A DNA stretch of 64,000 bases from VXOI01 sp965261945 (lineage in GTDB: Bacteria > Chloroflexota > Dehalococcoidia > Lucifugimonadales > UBA3495). Of this stretch, positions 35,891 to 43,914 are shown one piece after another. Made by a program: the position numbers and the translations under genes. Below the pieces are notes generated by a model. The model was not told where the DNA came from. It saw only the letters and a program-made list of their open reading frames with translations, and did no database searches. The stretch covers positions 1,116,001-1,180,000 of the forward strand of contig CBDHEF010000002.1 of assembly GCA_965261945.1 (NCBI GenBank). Direction: 5' to 3'. The stretch's first letter is position 1. Every line of letters begins with the position of its first letter.

Positions 35891-36727
35891 ATGGAGAGCA
35901 GGTTTGTTCAGGCAGGCCCGGTAAAGCTGCAATACTTTGAGGAGGGCGACGGCCCAGAAGCCATCGTGCTGGTGCATGGCTACGCATCATCCGCCGCTCT
36001 GTGGCGTTACACCATCGAGCGCCTGAGCCGGGAGCGGCAGGACGGTAATCCGCGCTTCCGCATCATTGCCTTCAACAACCGGGGGGCCGGCGACTCCGGC
36101 CGTGCCGATACGGAAGACGGGTACACGGTGCAGTCTTTCGCCGAAGACCTGTACAACGCGGTCTCGGCATTGGGGCTTAGCGACTTCATGCTGGTAGGCC
36201 ATTCCATGGGCGGGGCGACCGTAACCCAGTTCTCGATGGCGCATAAGGATATGCTGCGGGCCCTGGTGCTGCTGAACTCTGCGCCGTTGAACGGGCGAGC
36301 GCTGGCTAACAACTGGGAGGAGCAATTGCAGGCGTCCTTCGCGGAAGGCGGCCTGACCCAGGGAGACATGGGCTTCCAGGCGCCACATGTCACGCCCGAC
36401 TTTGTGGATGAAGTCAAAAACACCATACTGCGCAACCCCATTGAGCGCGCCATCGGCGGACGCCGCTCCATGGGTGCGCTGCGCCTGCGGGAGCGCCTGG
36501 GAGAAATTACCGTTCCCACCATGGTCGTGGGTGGAGACCGCGACACCACCGTCGGCGTGGACAACATTGTCGCCGAATACCTGGCCCTGCCCCATGAAAA
36601 CAGGCATTTGCACGTCTTTCACGGCATCGGGCACTCCCCCAACGTGGAAGTCCCGGGACGGCTGGCCGGTCTCCTGACCCGCTTCGCCGCTGAGGTAAGC
36701 CAGCGCAGGGCAGAGGCAGTAGTCTAG
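35891..36727 (+). CDS. Alpha/beta hydrolase
   Basis: 278 residues from ATG 35891, with TGGGAGG upstream; the frame opens earlier but without a ribosome site. Alpha/beta hydrolase motifs are complete: IVLVHGYASSAALW (oxyanion region), FNNRGAGDSGR, LVGHSMGGATVTQF with the nucleophile Ser, VVGGDRDTTVG with the Asp and HGIGHSPNVE with the His. Members hydrolyse esters, C-C bonds or haloalkanes; the substrate cannot be read. The gene is not clearly part of an operon: the FtsX operon is divergent and the next gene is convergent. Confidence 0.9.
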   Translation: MESRFVQAGPVKLQYFEEGDGPEAIVLVHGYASSAALWRYTIERLSRERQDGNPRFRIIAFNNRGAGDSGRADTEDGYTVQSFAEDLYNAVSALGLSDFMLVGHSMGGATVTQFSMAHKDMLRALVLLNSAPLNGRALANNWEEQLQASFAEGGLTQGDMGFQAPHVTPDFVDEVKNTILRNPIERAIGGRRSMGALRLRERLGEITVPTMVVGGDRDTTVGVDNIVAEYLALPHENRHLHVFHGIGHSPNVEVPGRLAGLLTRFAAEVSQRRAEAVV

Positions 36728-36807
36728 GGGCGCAACCCCGCTTCTGCCAACTCGCGGACAAAGACGCCAATTTCGTCCATACCCTGCCGCCCCGGGCGCG
36801 ACTGCGC

Positions 36808-37692
36808 TTAATTCTCGATGTCGCGTCCGCAGTGGGGGCAAATTCTGCTGGATGGCTCGCGGGGTCGAGACACTTGCTCCATGAAGCCGGACCCCAGGAT
36901 GCCGGCGGGAAGGGCGAATATCCCGATGCCCAGCAGTGCAATCACACCGGCCAGCATCTGACCAAGGGGAGTGATCGGCGCGACGTCACCGTATCCCACG
37001 GTGGTGACCGTGATGATGCTCCACCACATCGCCGCCGGAATGCTGGAAAACTTGTCCGGCTGCGCCGCCTGCTCTATGTAGAACATCAGCGACGAGGCCA
37101 AAACCAGAAGAACGGCCACCACCGACACCACGGCCAGCAGTTCGTTTCTCCGGGAGGAGATGGCGAGGGTGAGGGCTTGTATACCGAGCGAGTATCGGGC
37201 CAGCCGCCCCATCCGGCTAACCAGACGCAGGGCCCGGAGAACACCCAGGTTCAGGCCGGCGTCCGGCGGCAGAACCACTATGAGGAAAAAGGAAAAAACC
37301 GCCACGGCGTCGGCCACCATCAACAGCTGTAGCATATAACGCAGTCGCCCTGTAATGGGATGTGCGAAGCGGGGTTCTGCGGTGCAGGCCCATAGCCTGA
37401 GAAAATACTCCGCCGCGAATATGCCGAAGGACACCCCCTCGAACCAGAGGAAGAATCCGGGCGCGGCGTCATGGATGCGCTGGTCGGTGCTGATTACCAG
37501 TGCGGTGACGTTGCTGACTATCAGCACCAGTAACAACGTGTCCAGGGTACGGCTCAACCTGTCTTCGTTGTGCCCGACTTCCAGGAGTTCGTGAATCCTC
37601 AGTTTTATCTTTGTCTGCCGCACTTGAGACGCCTTCCCTTGCTTCGGCGCAAATTTGATGACAGTTGCCCGCTTTCTTGCCGCGATTGCCAT
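36808..37692 (-). CDS. Voltage-gated-type K+ channel with C-terminal zinc ribbon
   Basis: 294 residues. Six membrane helices are visible: TLLLVLIVSNVTALVIST, FEGVSFGIFAAEYFLRLW, MLQLLMVADAVAVFSFFLIVV, an S4-like basic helix (LGVLRALRLVSRMGRLARYS, with repeated Arg every third or fourth residue), SVVAVLLVLASSLMFYIEQ, and a last helix after the pore (MLAGVIALLGIGIFALPAG). The selectivity filter is TVTTVGYGDV. The cytoplasmic tail ends in ICPHCGRDIEN, half of a zinc ribbon. It is a homotetramer-forming, KvAP-like channel. It is divergent from the DrrA-like ATPase gene. Confidence 0.92.
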   Translation of the reverse strand: MAIAARKRATVIKFAPKQGKASQVRQTKIKLRIHELLEVGHNEDRLSRTLDTLLLVLIVSNVTALVISTDQRIHDAAPGFFLWFEGVSFGIFAAEYFLRLWACTAEPRFAHPITGRLRYMLQLLMVADAVAVFSFFLIVVLPPDAGLNLGVLRALRLVSRMGRLARYSLGIQALTLAISSRRNELLAVVSVVAVLLVLASSLMFYIEQAAQPDKFSSIPAAMWWSIITVTTVGYGDVAPITPLGQMLAGVIALLGIGIFALPAGILGSGFMEQVSRPREPSSRICPHCGRDIEN

Positions 37693-37763
37693 GCTATCAT
37701 CAAATTGCGGGCGTTACGAAAAAAAGCGCTGGCGAACATACCTTGAAAAATTGGCGCGAATAA

Positions 37764-38777
37764 ATGCACGACCATTCCTCTTCCTCAAATCACGCCATCG
37801 AAACTCACGGCCTGGTGCGACAATTTGGCTCTGTTCGAGCCGTGGACGGCGTTGACCTCGCAGTGCGCAAGGGTGAAATCTACGGATTCCTGGGACCCAA
37901 CGGCGCGGGCAAGACCACCGTCATCCGAATGTTGGTGACTCTGATGGCCCCTACCGGCGGGCGGGCAAGGGTTGCCGGGTACGACGTGATGACCCAGGCC
38001 GACCAGGTACGCAGCCGCATCGGCGTCGCCCTGCAAGAGGCAGCGCTGGACAACAAGCAGACCGGACGGGAGTTGCTAAGGCTTCAAGGCCGCCTCTACG
38101 GGCTCGGTCGCCGCGAGATTGACCGGCGCATAGAGGAACTGTCCAGCCTCGTCGACATCGGCGATGCCATGGGACGGCTAATCGGCACTTACTCCGGCGG
38201 GATGAAGCGGCGCCTGGACTTGGCCGCAGCCCTGATTCACAACCCTGATGTCCTCTTCTTGGACGAGCCTACCACCGGCCTCGACCCCCTGAGCCGCTCC
38301 CGCATCTGGGAGGAAGTGCGCGAAATCAACGCCATACTGGGCGTGACCATCTTCCTGACCACTCAATACCTGGAAGAAGCCGACGCCCTGGCCGAGCGGG
38401 TAGGGATAATAGACCAGGGCCGGTTGGCCATCCAGGGGGCGCCCGGGGAGTTGAAGCGGGCCAGGGGCGCCGACCTCATCGTGGCCCGGCTGGAGGGCGA
38501 TGCTGCCGAAGCTACCGAAGCGCTGGCGGGCATTCCGTCGGTTTTGGGCATCGAGACCCACGGCAACGAAATTACCATCAGTGTCAGCAATGGCGCGTCT
38601 CTCATCAGCGCCGTGGCCCTGCGCTTGAACGAAGTGGGCCTTGCCGTTCAGGAATTGACCCTTCGCACCCCGACGCTCGATGACGTTTACCTGCAAGTTA
38701 CCGGCGCCCGCTTCCAGAGCGACGTCGCAGCCCCGGAACCGCCGGAAGCGGAAACGCCGCAGGCCATTGGCGCGTAA
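37764..38777 (+). CDS. ABC-2 exporter ATP-binding protein (DrrA-like)
   Basis: 337 residues. Walker A GPNGAGKTTVIRML, Q-loop VALQEAALDNKQTGRE, signature YSGGMKRRLDLAAAL, Walker B VLFLDEPTTGLDP and switch His replaced by Gln-Tyr (FLTTQYLEEAD, the usual form in DrrA proteins) are visible. The C-terminal extension ending TLDDVYLQVTGARF is the DrrA-type regulatory tail. Together with the permease gene at 38833 it forms a daunorubicin-resistance-type exporter. The ATG is preceded by an AT-rich segment without a good ribosome site, so a leaderless start is possible. Confidence 0.93.
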   Translation: MHDHSSSSNHAIETHGLVRQFGSVRAVDGVDLAVRKGEIYGFLGPNGAGKTTVIRMLVTLMAPTGGRARVAGYDVMTQADQVRSRIGVALQEAALDNKQTGRELLRLQGRLYGLGRREIDRRIEELSSLVDIGDAMGRLIGTYSGGMKRRLDLAAALIHNPDVLFLDEPTTGLDPLSRSRIWEEVREINAILGVTIFLTTQYLEEADALAERVGIIDQGRLAIQGAPGELKRARGADLIVARLEGDAAEATEALAGIPSVLGIETHGNEITISVSNGASLISAVALRLNEVGLAVQELTLRTPTLDDVYLQVTGARFQSDVAAPEPPEAETPQAIGA

Positions 38778-38832
38778 GACTCCGCTCGCGTCCACATAAG
38801 GGACGGCACCCCAGAATCGTCAGGAGAACTTC

Positions 38833-39633
38833 ATGGCTGCGGTTACCGCCGGTCAAATGCTTCGGGCACGGAAAGCGGGATTTATTCGGGACCTCATATC
38901 AGTTTCGGGACGGGCAGTGCGTTCAGTCGCCCGTGACCCGGAAACGACCATTCCGGCCCTGGTCATACCGGTCTTCATGTACGTTATGACGGTGGGAGCG
39001 CTGGAGGACTTCGCGGAGAGCATCCCGGGACTGGACTATCGAGCCTTCCAGTTGCCGGTGGCGGTGCTGTTTGCCGTGACCGGCATATCGCGGGCTACCA
39101 CCGTGGTGGCCGACATACAGAGCGGCTATTTCGACCGGCTGGTGATGACCCCGGTTAACCGCCTTGCCCTGTTGCTGGGGTTGATGGTGGCCGACTTCGC
39201 TCTGGTTGTGGCGCTGACTATCCCGGTGATTATCATGGGCTTCATTGCGGGTGTGTGGTTCGAGACCGGAGTGGCGGGCATACTGATTTTCATGCTGGTA
39301 TCCGGAATTTGGGGCCTGATGTTCTCCGGCTTCCCCTACGCCATCGCCTTTAAGACCGGGAGCGCTGCGGCGGTGAACATCAGCTTCCTGCTTTTCTTCC
39401 CGTTCCTGTTTATGACCTCGCTGTTCGTGCCGCAGGAAGCCATGACCGGCTGGCTCTCCACCGCCGCCGACTACAACCCGGTAACCTACGTGCTGGCCGC
39501 CCTACGCTCCCTGATTTACGGAGGCTGGGATGTCCAGGCGATCCTCAATGGTATAATCGCCATAGCGGCCGTGGGAGTAGTCAGTATAGGCATGGCTCTC
39601 GCCGCCCTGAAGGGCCGGGCAACCCGGAAGTAG
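38833..39633 (+). CDS. ABC-2 exporter permease (DrrB-like)
   Basis: 266 residues, start after CAGGAGAACTTC. ABC-2 permease features: cytoplasmic N terminus with RSVARDPETTIPALVIPVFMY, six hydrophobic helices (including LLGLMVADFALVVALTIPVII, GILIFMLVSGIWGLMFSG, VNISFLLFFPFLFMTSLFVP) and the conserved PQEAMTGWLSTAADYNPVTYV loop. It pairs with the ATPase just upstream (55 bp gap) to export lipids or drug-like molecules. The substrate is unknown. Confidence 0.92.
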   Translation: MAAVTAGQMLRARKAGFIRDLISVSGRAVRSVARDPETTIPALVIPVFMYVMTVGALEDFAESIPGLDYRAFQLPVAVLFAVTGISRATTVVADIQSGYFDRLVMTPVNRLALLLGLMVADFALVVALTIPVIIMGFIAGVWFETGVAGILIFMLVSGIWGLMFSGFPYAIAFKTGSAAAVNISFLLFFPFLFMTSLFVPQEAMTGWLSTAADYNPVTYVLAALRSLIYGGWDVQAILNGIIAIAAVGVVSIGMALAALKGRATRK

Positions 39634-39667
39634 GGCGGCGGCCAACAATCGCAGGTAGGTGTCCAAC

Positions 39668-39790
39668 TTGTACACCTCGTTCAGCATAGAAAACTTCCGC
39701 TGCTTCGAGCAATTGACCTTTGAGCCGTTGGCGCGCGTCACCCTTGAGCCGTTGGCGCGCGTCACCCTCATCTGCGGCGCCGAGGTTCGC
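39668..39790 (+). pseudogene. N-terminal remnant of an AAA15/OLD-type ATPase
   Basis: From TTG 39668 the frame reads LYTSFSIENFRCFEQLTFEPLARVTL and, after an 8-residue duplication, EPLARVTLICGA. This is the start of an OLD/AAA15 ATPase, whose next motif would be NNVGKT. The frame is cut within that motif at about 39782 and runs straight into the DUF3226 remnant, so the body of the ATPase is deleted. Confidence 0.6.
39720..39767. repeat. 24-bp in-frame tandem duplication
   Basis: A 24-base unit starting TTGAGCCGTTGGCGCGCGTC and ending ACCC occurs twice (39720-39743, 39744-39767) inside the ATPase remnant, adding eight residues without a frame change. Confidence 0.95.
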
Positions 39791-39792
39791 TA

Positions 39793-40429
39793 GTGGTCAG
39801 TCGTCTGCCGTACCAATTTGACGAAGCGCAAAGCCATTCGCTTCTGTTGGTTGAAGGAATTGACGGTGCCAGGTTCATGGATGCTTTTCTAAAATCAATT
39901 AACAAATCCGGCATCCAAATTGCCAGGGTGGGCGGAACGGCTAACTTTGGGCCATTTCTGTCCGGCGCCCTTGTCAATGCCCGCCACCTTTCCCGGCTAA
40001 ACAATCTGGCGATTATTAGAGACGCAGACAACGACCCGAAGGCAGCGTTTCGGAGCCTTTGCGCCCTTTTGACTCGAGCAAATCTCCCCGCCCCCTTCGC
40101 AACCGTGGGTAGCACAACCCGGCAGGCTTTCAGTATCGGTAGCCATCTTGCCTGATGAGAATTATACGGGAAACTTGGAGGACTTATTCCTTCGATCACT
40201 GGAAGGAAGTCGCGAAGTCGTGAAGGCGTTGCAATGTGTAGACAGGTACTTGTTTTGTAGAAACCCTGCCATTGTTCCCAAAAGTGAACGCAGCAAGGCA
40301 AGACTGCACTCTTATCTCGCGGTCGCCGATGAGCCGGGCCGACGGTTGGGGGAAGCGGCCAACGCCAGCGTATGGGATTGGAACTCCCCCGCCCTCCGGC
40401 CGCTGGCAGACTTCCTGCTCCAACTCTGA
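39793..40429 (+). pseudogene. DUF3226 (TOPRIM-like) protein with a frameshift
   Basis: Two overlapping frames give one protein: SHSLLLVEGIDGARFMDAFLKS (Glu in the TOPRIM-like first strand), IRDADNDPKAAFRSL (the acidic DxD), then after a +1 shift near 40145 ILPDENYTGNLEDLFLRSLEGS and SKARLHSYLAVADEPGRRLGEAA...WDWNSPALRPLADFL. In many bacteria DUF3226 follows an AAA15 ATPase as a split OLD-type pair thought to act in defence. Here both partners are broken. The unshifted product would be about 212 residues, close to normal. Confidence 0.7.
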
Positions 40430-40450
40430 CCGCCGGCTTCGCCTACGCTC

Positions 40451-43400
40451 CTACGCCCCCAGGAGCGCCTCGGCCTCCGCCTGCGCGTCCTGCATCGCTT
40501 GGGCCAGGTCTGGCAGCCTTTCCTCTCTGTTGGACTTGAGGTAGAGGAACACCACTTCCTTGACCGGCTTGCCGGTGAGTTCTCCGATGGCGTGGGCGTA
40601 GGCGCCCCCTTGCAGCCGGTAGCGCTGGACTGCCTTGGGCGCTTCGGCGTCGGTTACGGAGTCGGTCTTGTAGTCCACCACCACCAACCCGTCGGCCTCC
40701 TCGAACAGCAGGTCTATGAAGCCGTGGAGCGAGCCGCCACCGGTGGGCACGGCGACGGGAACCTCGCGCCAGAACCGGAGCGACGCCACGGCGCGCTTCA
40801 CGATGGCGCTTTCAACCGCGACGCGCGACAGCCCGGCGACCTCGGCTTCGTGGCTGGGAACCCCCTCGGCCACGGCTTGCGCCCGGGCGCGGTCGGCGAT
40901 GCCTTCGCCGGTTTCCAGTTCTATCGCCTGTAACACTGCGTGAACCGCCCGCCCCACCGCCGTTCCGGCGCGCCCGCGACGCCAGGGCTGTTCCGGCTCC
41001 TGGTCCGGTTCTTCCTTGTCGTCCTGCTCATTTCGTTCTCTGCGGCCCAGGGATGTGGCCGCGGCGGACGCGGGGCGGCCAAGTTCGAGGTATAGAGCTT
41101 CTCTCTCTGCCGCCCACTGGTCGAGGGCCTGGACGGAATGTTCGATGGGCGAGGTGGCATCCTGAGCTACTTCAATGTCTTCGGGTTCGACTTGCGAGGC
41201 CTCGGGTAGCGCTGCCAATTCAACCGGTTTCCAGAGTTCGGGGGATTCGGCGAGGTATTCAGAGATCCTGCCCGCCGCCGAATTTGAGCCGCTCGAGTCT
41301 GACTTCCGGCGCAGGCTTAGCACCAGGTGATCGCGGGCGCGAGTGGCCGCCACGTACATCAGCCGGATGCGTTCCGACTCTGACATCCGTTGTTCCCGCT
41401 TGACCAAATCTTCAAAGCCCGGTGTGCCGAAGCGATTGTCGCTTGGGCCGAACCCAACTTCGACGAGCCCTTCATTCCGGTCGAACAGTGTATTGTTTCT
41501 CTGCCTGTTGGAGTCCGAATTGATGCCGGTTAGAATTACTACCGGGAACTCCAGCCCCTTGGCCGCGTGAACGGTCATCACCCGCACGGCTTCTTCGTCG
41601 GATTCAGGCACCGGGGCCTCGGTTACACGGGCCCGCTCGCTGATCTGGTCCTCTACCCACTCCACGAAGGCACGCAGCGAGTTGCCGTCGGCGGCGGCGA
41701 ACTGCCACGCCTGCTCCACCATGAAGCGGTAGCGCCGCCACTGCTCCCGCATTCGCGGATGTCCTGCCGCCGCCTCCATCAACCCGCGCTGGCGAACAAA
41801 ATTATCTATGAGGGCGGCAGTGGACCTCCAGTCCCGCTCCTCGTGAAAGTTCCTCAGAGATGCCAGGGCCTCGCTCACCGGCCCTTCCCGGCGGCCTTCA
41901 GGTTCGGCCAGGTAGTCGAAGCGCCCGCCGGCTTCGTGATGTCGCAGCAGGTCAACATCGCTGCAACCGAAGGCGGGAGAACGCAGCGCGGCCACCGTGG
42001 CAACCTGGTCTGCCGGGTCGTCAATGGCCCTCAGGCAGTTGAGAAGGTCGCGGATTTCCTGGGTCTCGAAGATGAGCGACGCACTCTCCAGCCGGTACGG
42101 GATATCCCGGCTCTCCAATCCGCGCTCCAGTGTGCGAATGCCGGTGCGGGTGGGCATCAGTATGCAGATGTCCGAATGGCTGACGGGGCGATAAATCTCC
42201 CGGCCCTGGGCTTCCGTGGCCTCCCGGTCCAAGGTCTGCCATCCCTGCGCTACCATCTGCTCCAGCAGGGAGGCTAGGTCATCGGCTTCCTGGCTCCGGA
42301 TAACTTCAATCCCGTCGCCGGACTCCACATCGGCCAGCGCCCAAACTTGTGGATGGAGTGGGCCGGCTTCGTCGCAATACCGGCTGGCGGACATTTCTTC
42401 GTAGTCGGCCTGTATGTAGCCCTGACCGCCGTTCTCGTTGCGGTTGTCCTCCATCCACTGCCCGAAGAGGCGGTTGACCCAGGCGATTATGGGTTCCCGG
42501 GAGCGGAAGTTCTGCACCAGGCTGACCGTGCGCCCGCCGGACTGCTCCATGCGCTGCTGGAGGGCCTTCATTTGCGCCACGTCGGCGCGGCGGAAGCGGT
42601 AGATGGACTGCTTGGGGTCGCCGACCACGAACAGCTTGCCTGGCTCAGGAGTAATCTGCTCCCATGCAGCGGGCCGCAGGTCGGGTGAAGTCCCTTCCGG
42701 TACCGCTTCGGCCAGGAACATGGCGATTTCGGCCTGAATTGGATCGGTGTCCTGGGCTTCGTCAATTAGCAGATGTGAAAAGCGGCGCCGGAAGTGGTCC
42801 CGCACTTCCAGGTCGTCGCGCAACAGCTCGCGGGCCCATACCAGCAGGTCGTGAAACTCGGCCCGTCCCTCGTTTCTGCGCTGCCGGGCGTAGTCCAGGG
42901 CGAACCCACGCAGCCCCTCCAGTATCGGCAGCAGGGCGGCCAGCCGAGCCTGCGCAATTTCCTCGGTTACCGCGTCGTCCATTTCCCTGAGCGTTCTTTT
43001 CAGCGCGGTACAGGCGTTCTCCCCGGTGTATGGGTCGATGTCCCAATCGCCTTGTTTTCCCCGGGTGGACTTGAGAGGCAGAACGCGACGCAGGAGTCGG
43101 TAGGCGCCTGACGAGCCGGGTTCCGCTTCCGCCAGTCGCCGGAGCGTCCCGGCCTTTGTATGTATGTGTCTATACAGGGGGTCTTCGCCGCCGAGCTTGG
43201 AAAATTGGCAAAGATGTTCAGCCTCCGGCCACTCATCCGCCAGCATTCCGGCAGCGGACGCGATCGGAGCGGACGCCCCGTCGAAGCTGACCTCGGTGAG
43301 GTCGGTGTAATTCTTGTGGAATTCCAGGGCGGTGTCCTTGAGCTGAGAGAGGGTCATGCCCAGAGTGATGGCTATTGCCAGGTGCGGGGCCAGTGGTGAA

Positions 43401-43900
43401 TCCTCCTCCAGGGCCTTGTCCAGCCAGGCGTTCCACACTTCGTTGAACTTGATTCCGGCGGCGATTTCGTCGGTGGTCTCGAAGGCCGGAGGCAATCCCG
43501 CCTCCAGGGGACGCTCGTGGAGCAGAAGCGCGGCAAAGGCGTGCAGCGTGCGGATGGCCGCCTGGTCCAGGTCGGCGATTCCCTGTTGGCAGCGCTTCCG
43601 CTCTTCTTCGCTGCGGGCGGAATCTTCGGAGGCCCTTTCCAGTTCCTGGCGGGCGCGGTCTCGCAGTTCGGCGGCGGCGGCTTCGGTGAAGGTGATGGCC
43701 GCGATGCGATCAAGCGTGGCCTTGCCCGTAGCAACCAGGTTCACCACTCGCCGGACGAGGCTGGAGGTCTTGCCCGTGCCGGCGCTGGCCTCGACAAAGA
43801 GCGTTTCCTCCAGGTGCTCACCGATGATGCTGCGGGCATCGGAGTCTATGGGCGTGAATCCGCTGCTGGGCGGCGAAGCAGGCTTTATCTGTGCAGTCAA
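40451..43900 (-). CDS. addA: ATP-dependent helicase/nuclease AddA-like (UvrD/RecB family)
   Basis: 1149 residues from TTG 43900, with GAGGGGAG upstream and 14 bp after the addB-like stop; the longer frame to 43999 overlaps addB and has no ribosome site. SF1 helicase motifs: VEASAGTGKTSSL (Walker A), AAITFTEAAAAELRDRAR, LLIDEAQDTDPIQ (Walker B), VGDPKQSIYRFRRADV, VNRLF and VMTVHAAKGLEFPVV. The C terminus carries a RecB-type nuclease with LHGFIDLLFE...GLVVVDYKTDS (D..DYK). With the AddB-like partner it forms an AddAB helicase-nuclease that resects double-strand ends and, in other bacteria, stops at Chi sites to load RecA. Confidence 0.92.
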   Translation of the reverse strand: MTAQIKPASPPSSGFTPIDSDARSIIGEHLEETLFVEASAGTGKTSSLVRRVVNLVATGKATLDRIAAITFTEAAAAELRDRARQELERASEDSARSEEERKRCQQGIADLDQAAIRTLHAFAALLLHERPLEAGLPPAFETTDEIAAGIKFNEVWNAWLDKALEEDSPLAPHLAIAITLGMTLSQLKDTALEFHKNYTDLTEVSFDGASAPIASAAGMLADEWPEAEHLCQFSKLGGEDPLYRHIHTKAGTLRRLAEAEPGSSGAYRLLRRVLPLKSTRGKQGDWDIDPYTGENACTALKRTLREMDDAVTEEIAQARLAALLPILEGLRGFALDYARQRRNEGRAEFHDLLVWARELLRDDLEVRDHFRRRFSHLLIDEAQDTDPIQAEIAMFLAEAVPEGTSPDLRPAAWEQITPEPGKLFVVGDPKQSIYRFRRADVAQMKALQQRMEQSGGRTVSLVQNFRSREPIIAWVNRLFGQWMEDNRNENGGQGYIQADYEEMSASRYCDEAGPLHPQVWALADVESGDGIEVIRSQEADDLASLLEQMVAQGWQTLDREATEAQGREIYRPVSHSDICILMPTRTGIRTLERGLESRDIPYRLESASLIFETQEIRDLLNCLRAIDDPADQVATVAALRSPAFGCSDVDLLRHHEAGGRFDYLAEPEGRREGPVSEALASLRNFHEERDWRSTAALIDNFVRQRGLMEAAAGHPRMREQWRRYRFMVEQAWQFAAADGNSLRAFVEWVEDQISERARVTEAPVPESDEEAVRVMTVHAAKGLEFPVVILTGINSDSNRQRNNTLFDRNEGLVEVGFGPSDNRFGTPGFEDLVKREQRMSESERIRLMYVAATRARDHLVLSLRRKSDSSGSNSAAGRISEYLAESPELWKPVELAALPEASQVEPEDIEVAQDATSPIEHSVQALDQWAAEREALYLELGRPASAAATSLGRRERNEQDDKEEPDQEPEQPWRRGRAGTAVGRAVHAVLQAIELETGEGIADRARAQAVAEGVPSHEAEVAGLSRVAVESAIVKRAVASLRFWREVPVAVPTGGGSLHGFIDLLFEEADGLVVVDYKTDSVTDAEAPKAVQRYRLQGGAYAHAIGELTGKPVKEVVFLYLKSNREERLPDLAQAMQDAQAEAEALLGA

Positions 43901-43914
43901 GGCTATTGCTCCCC

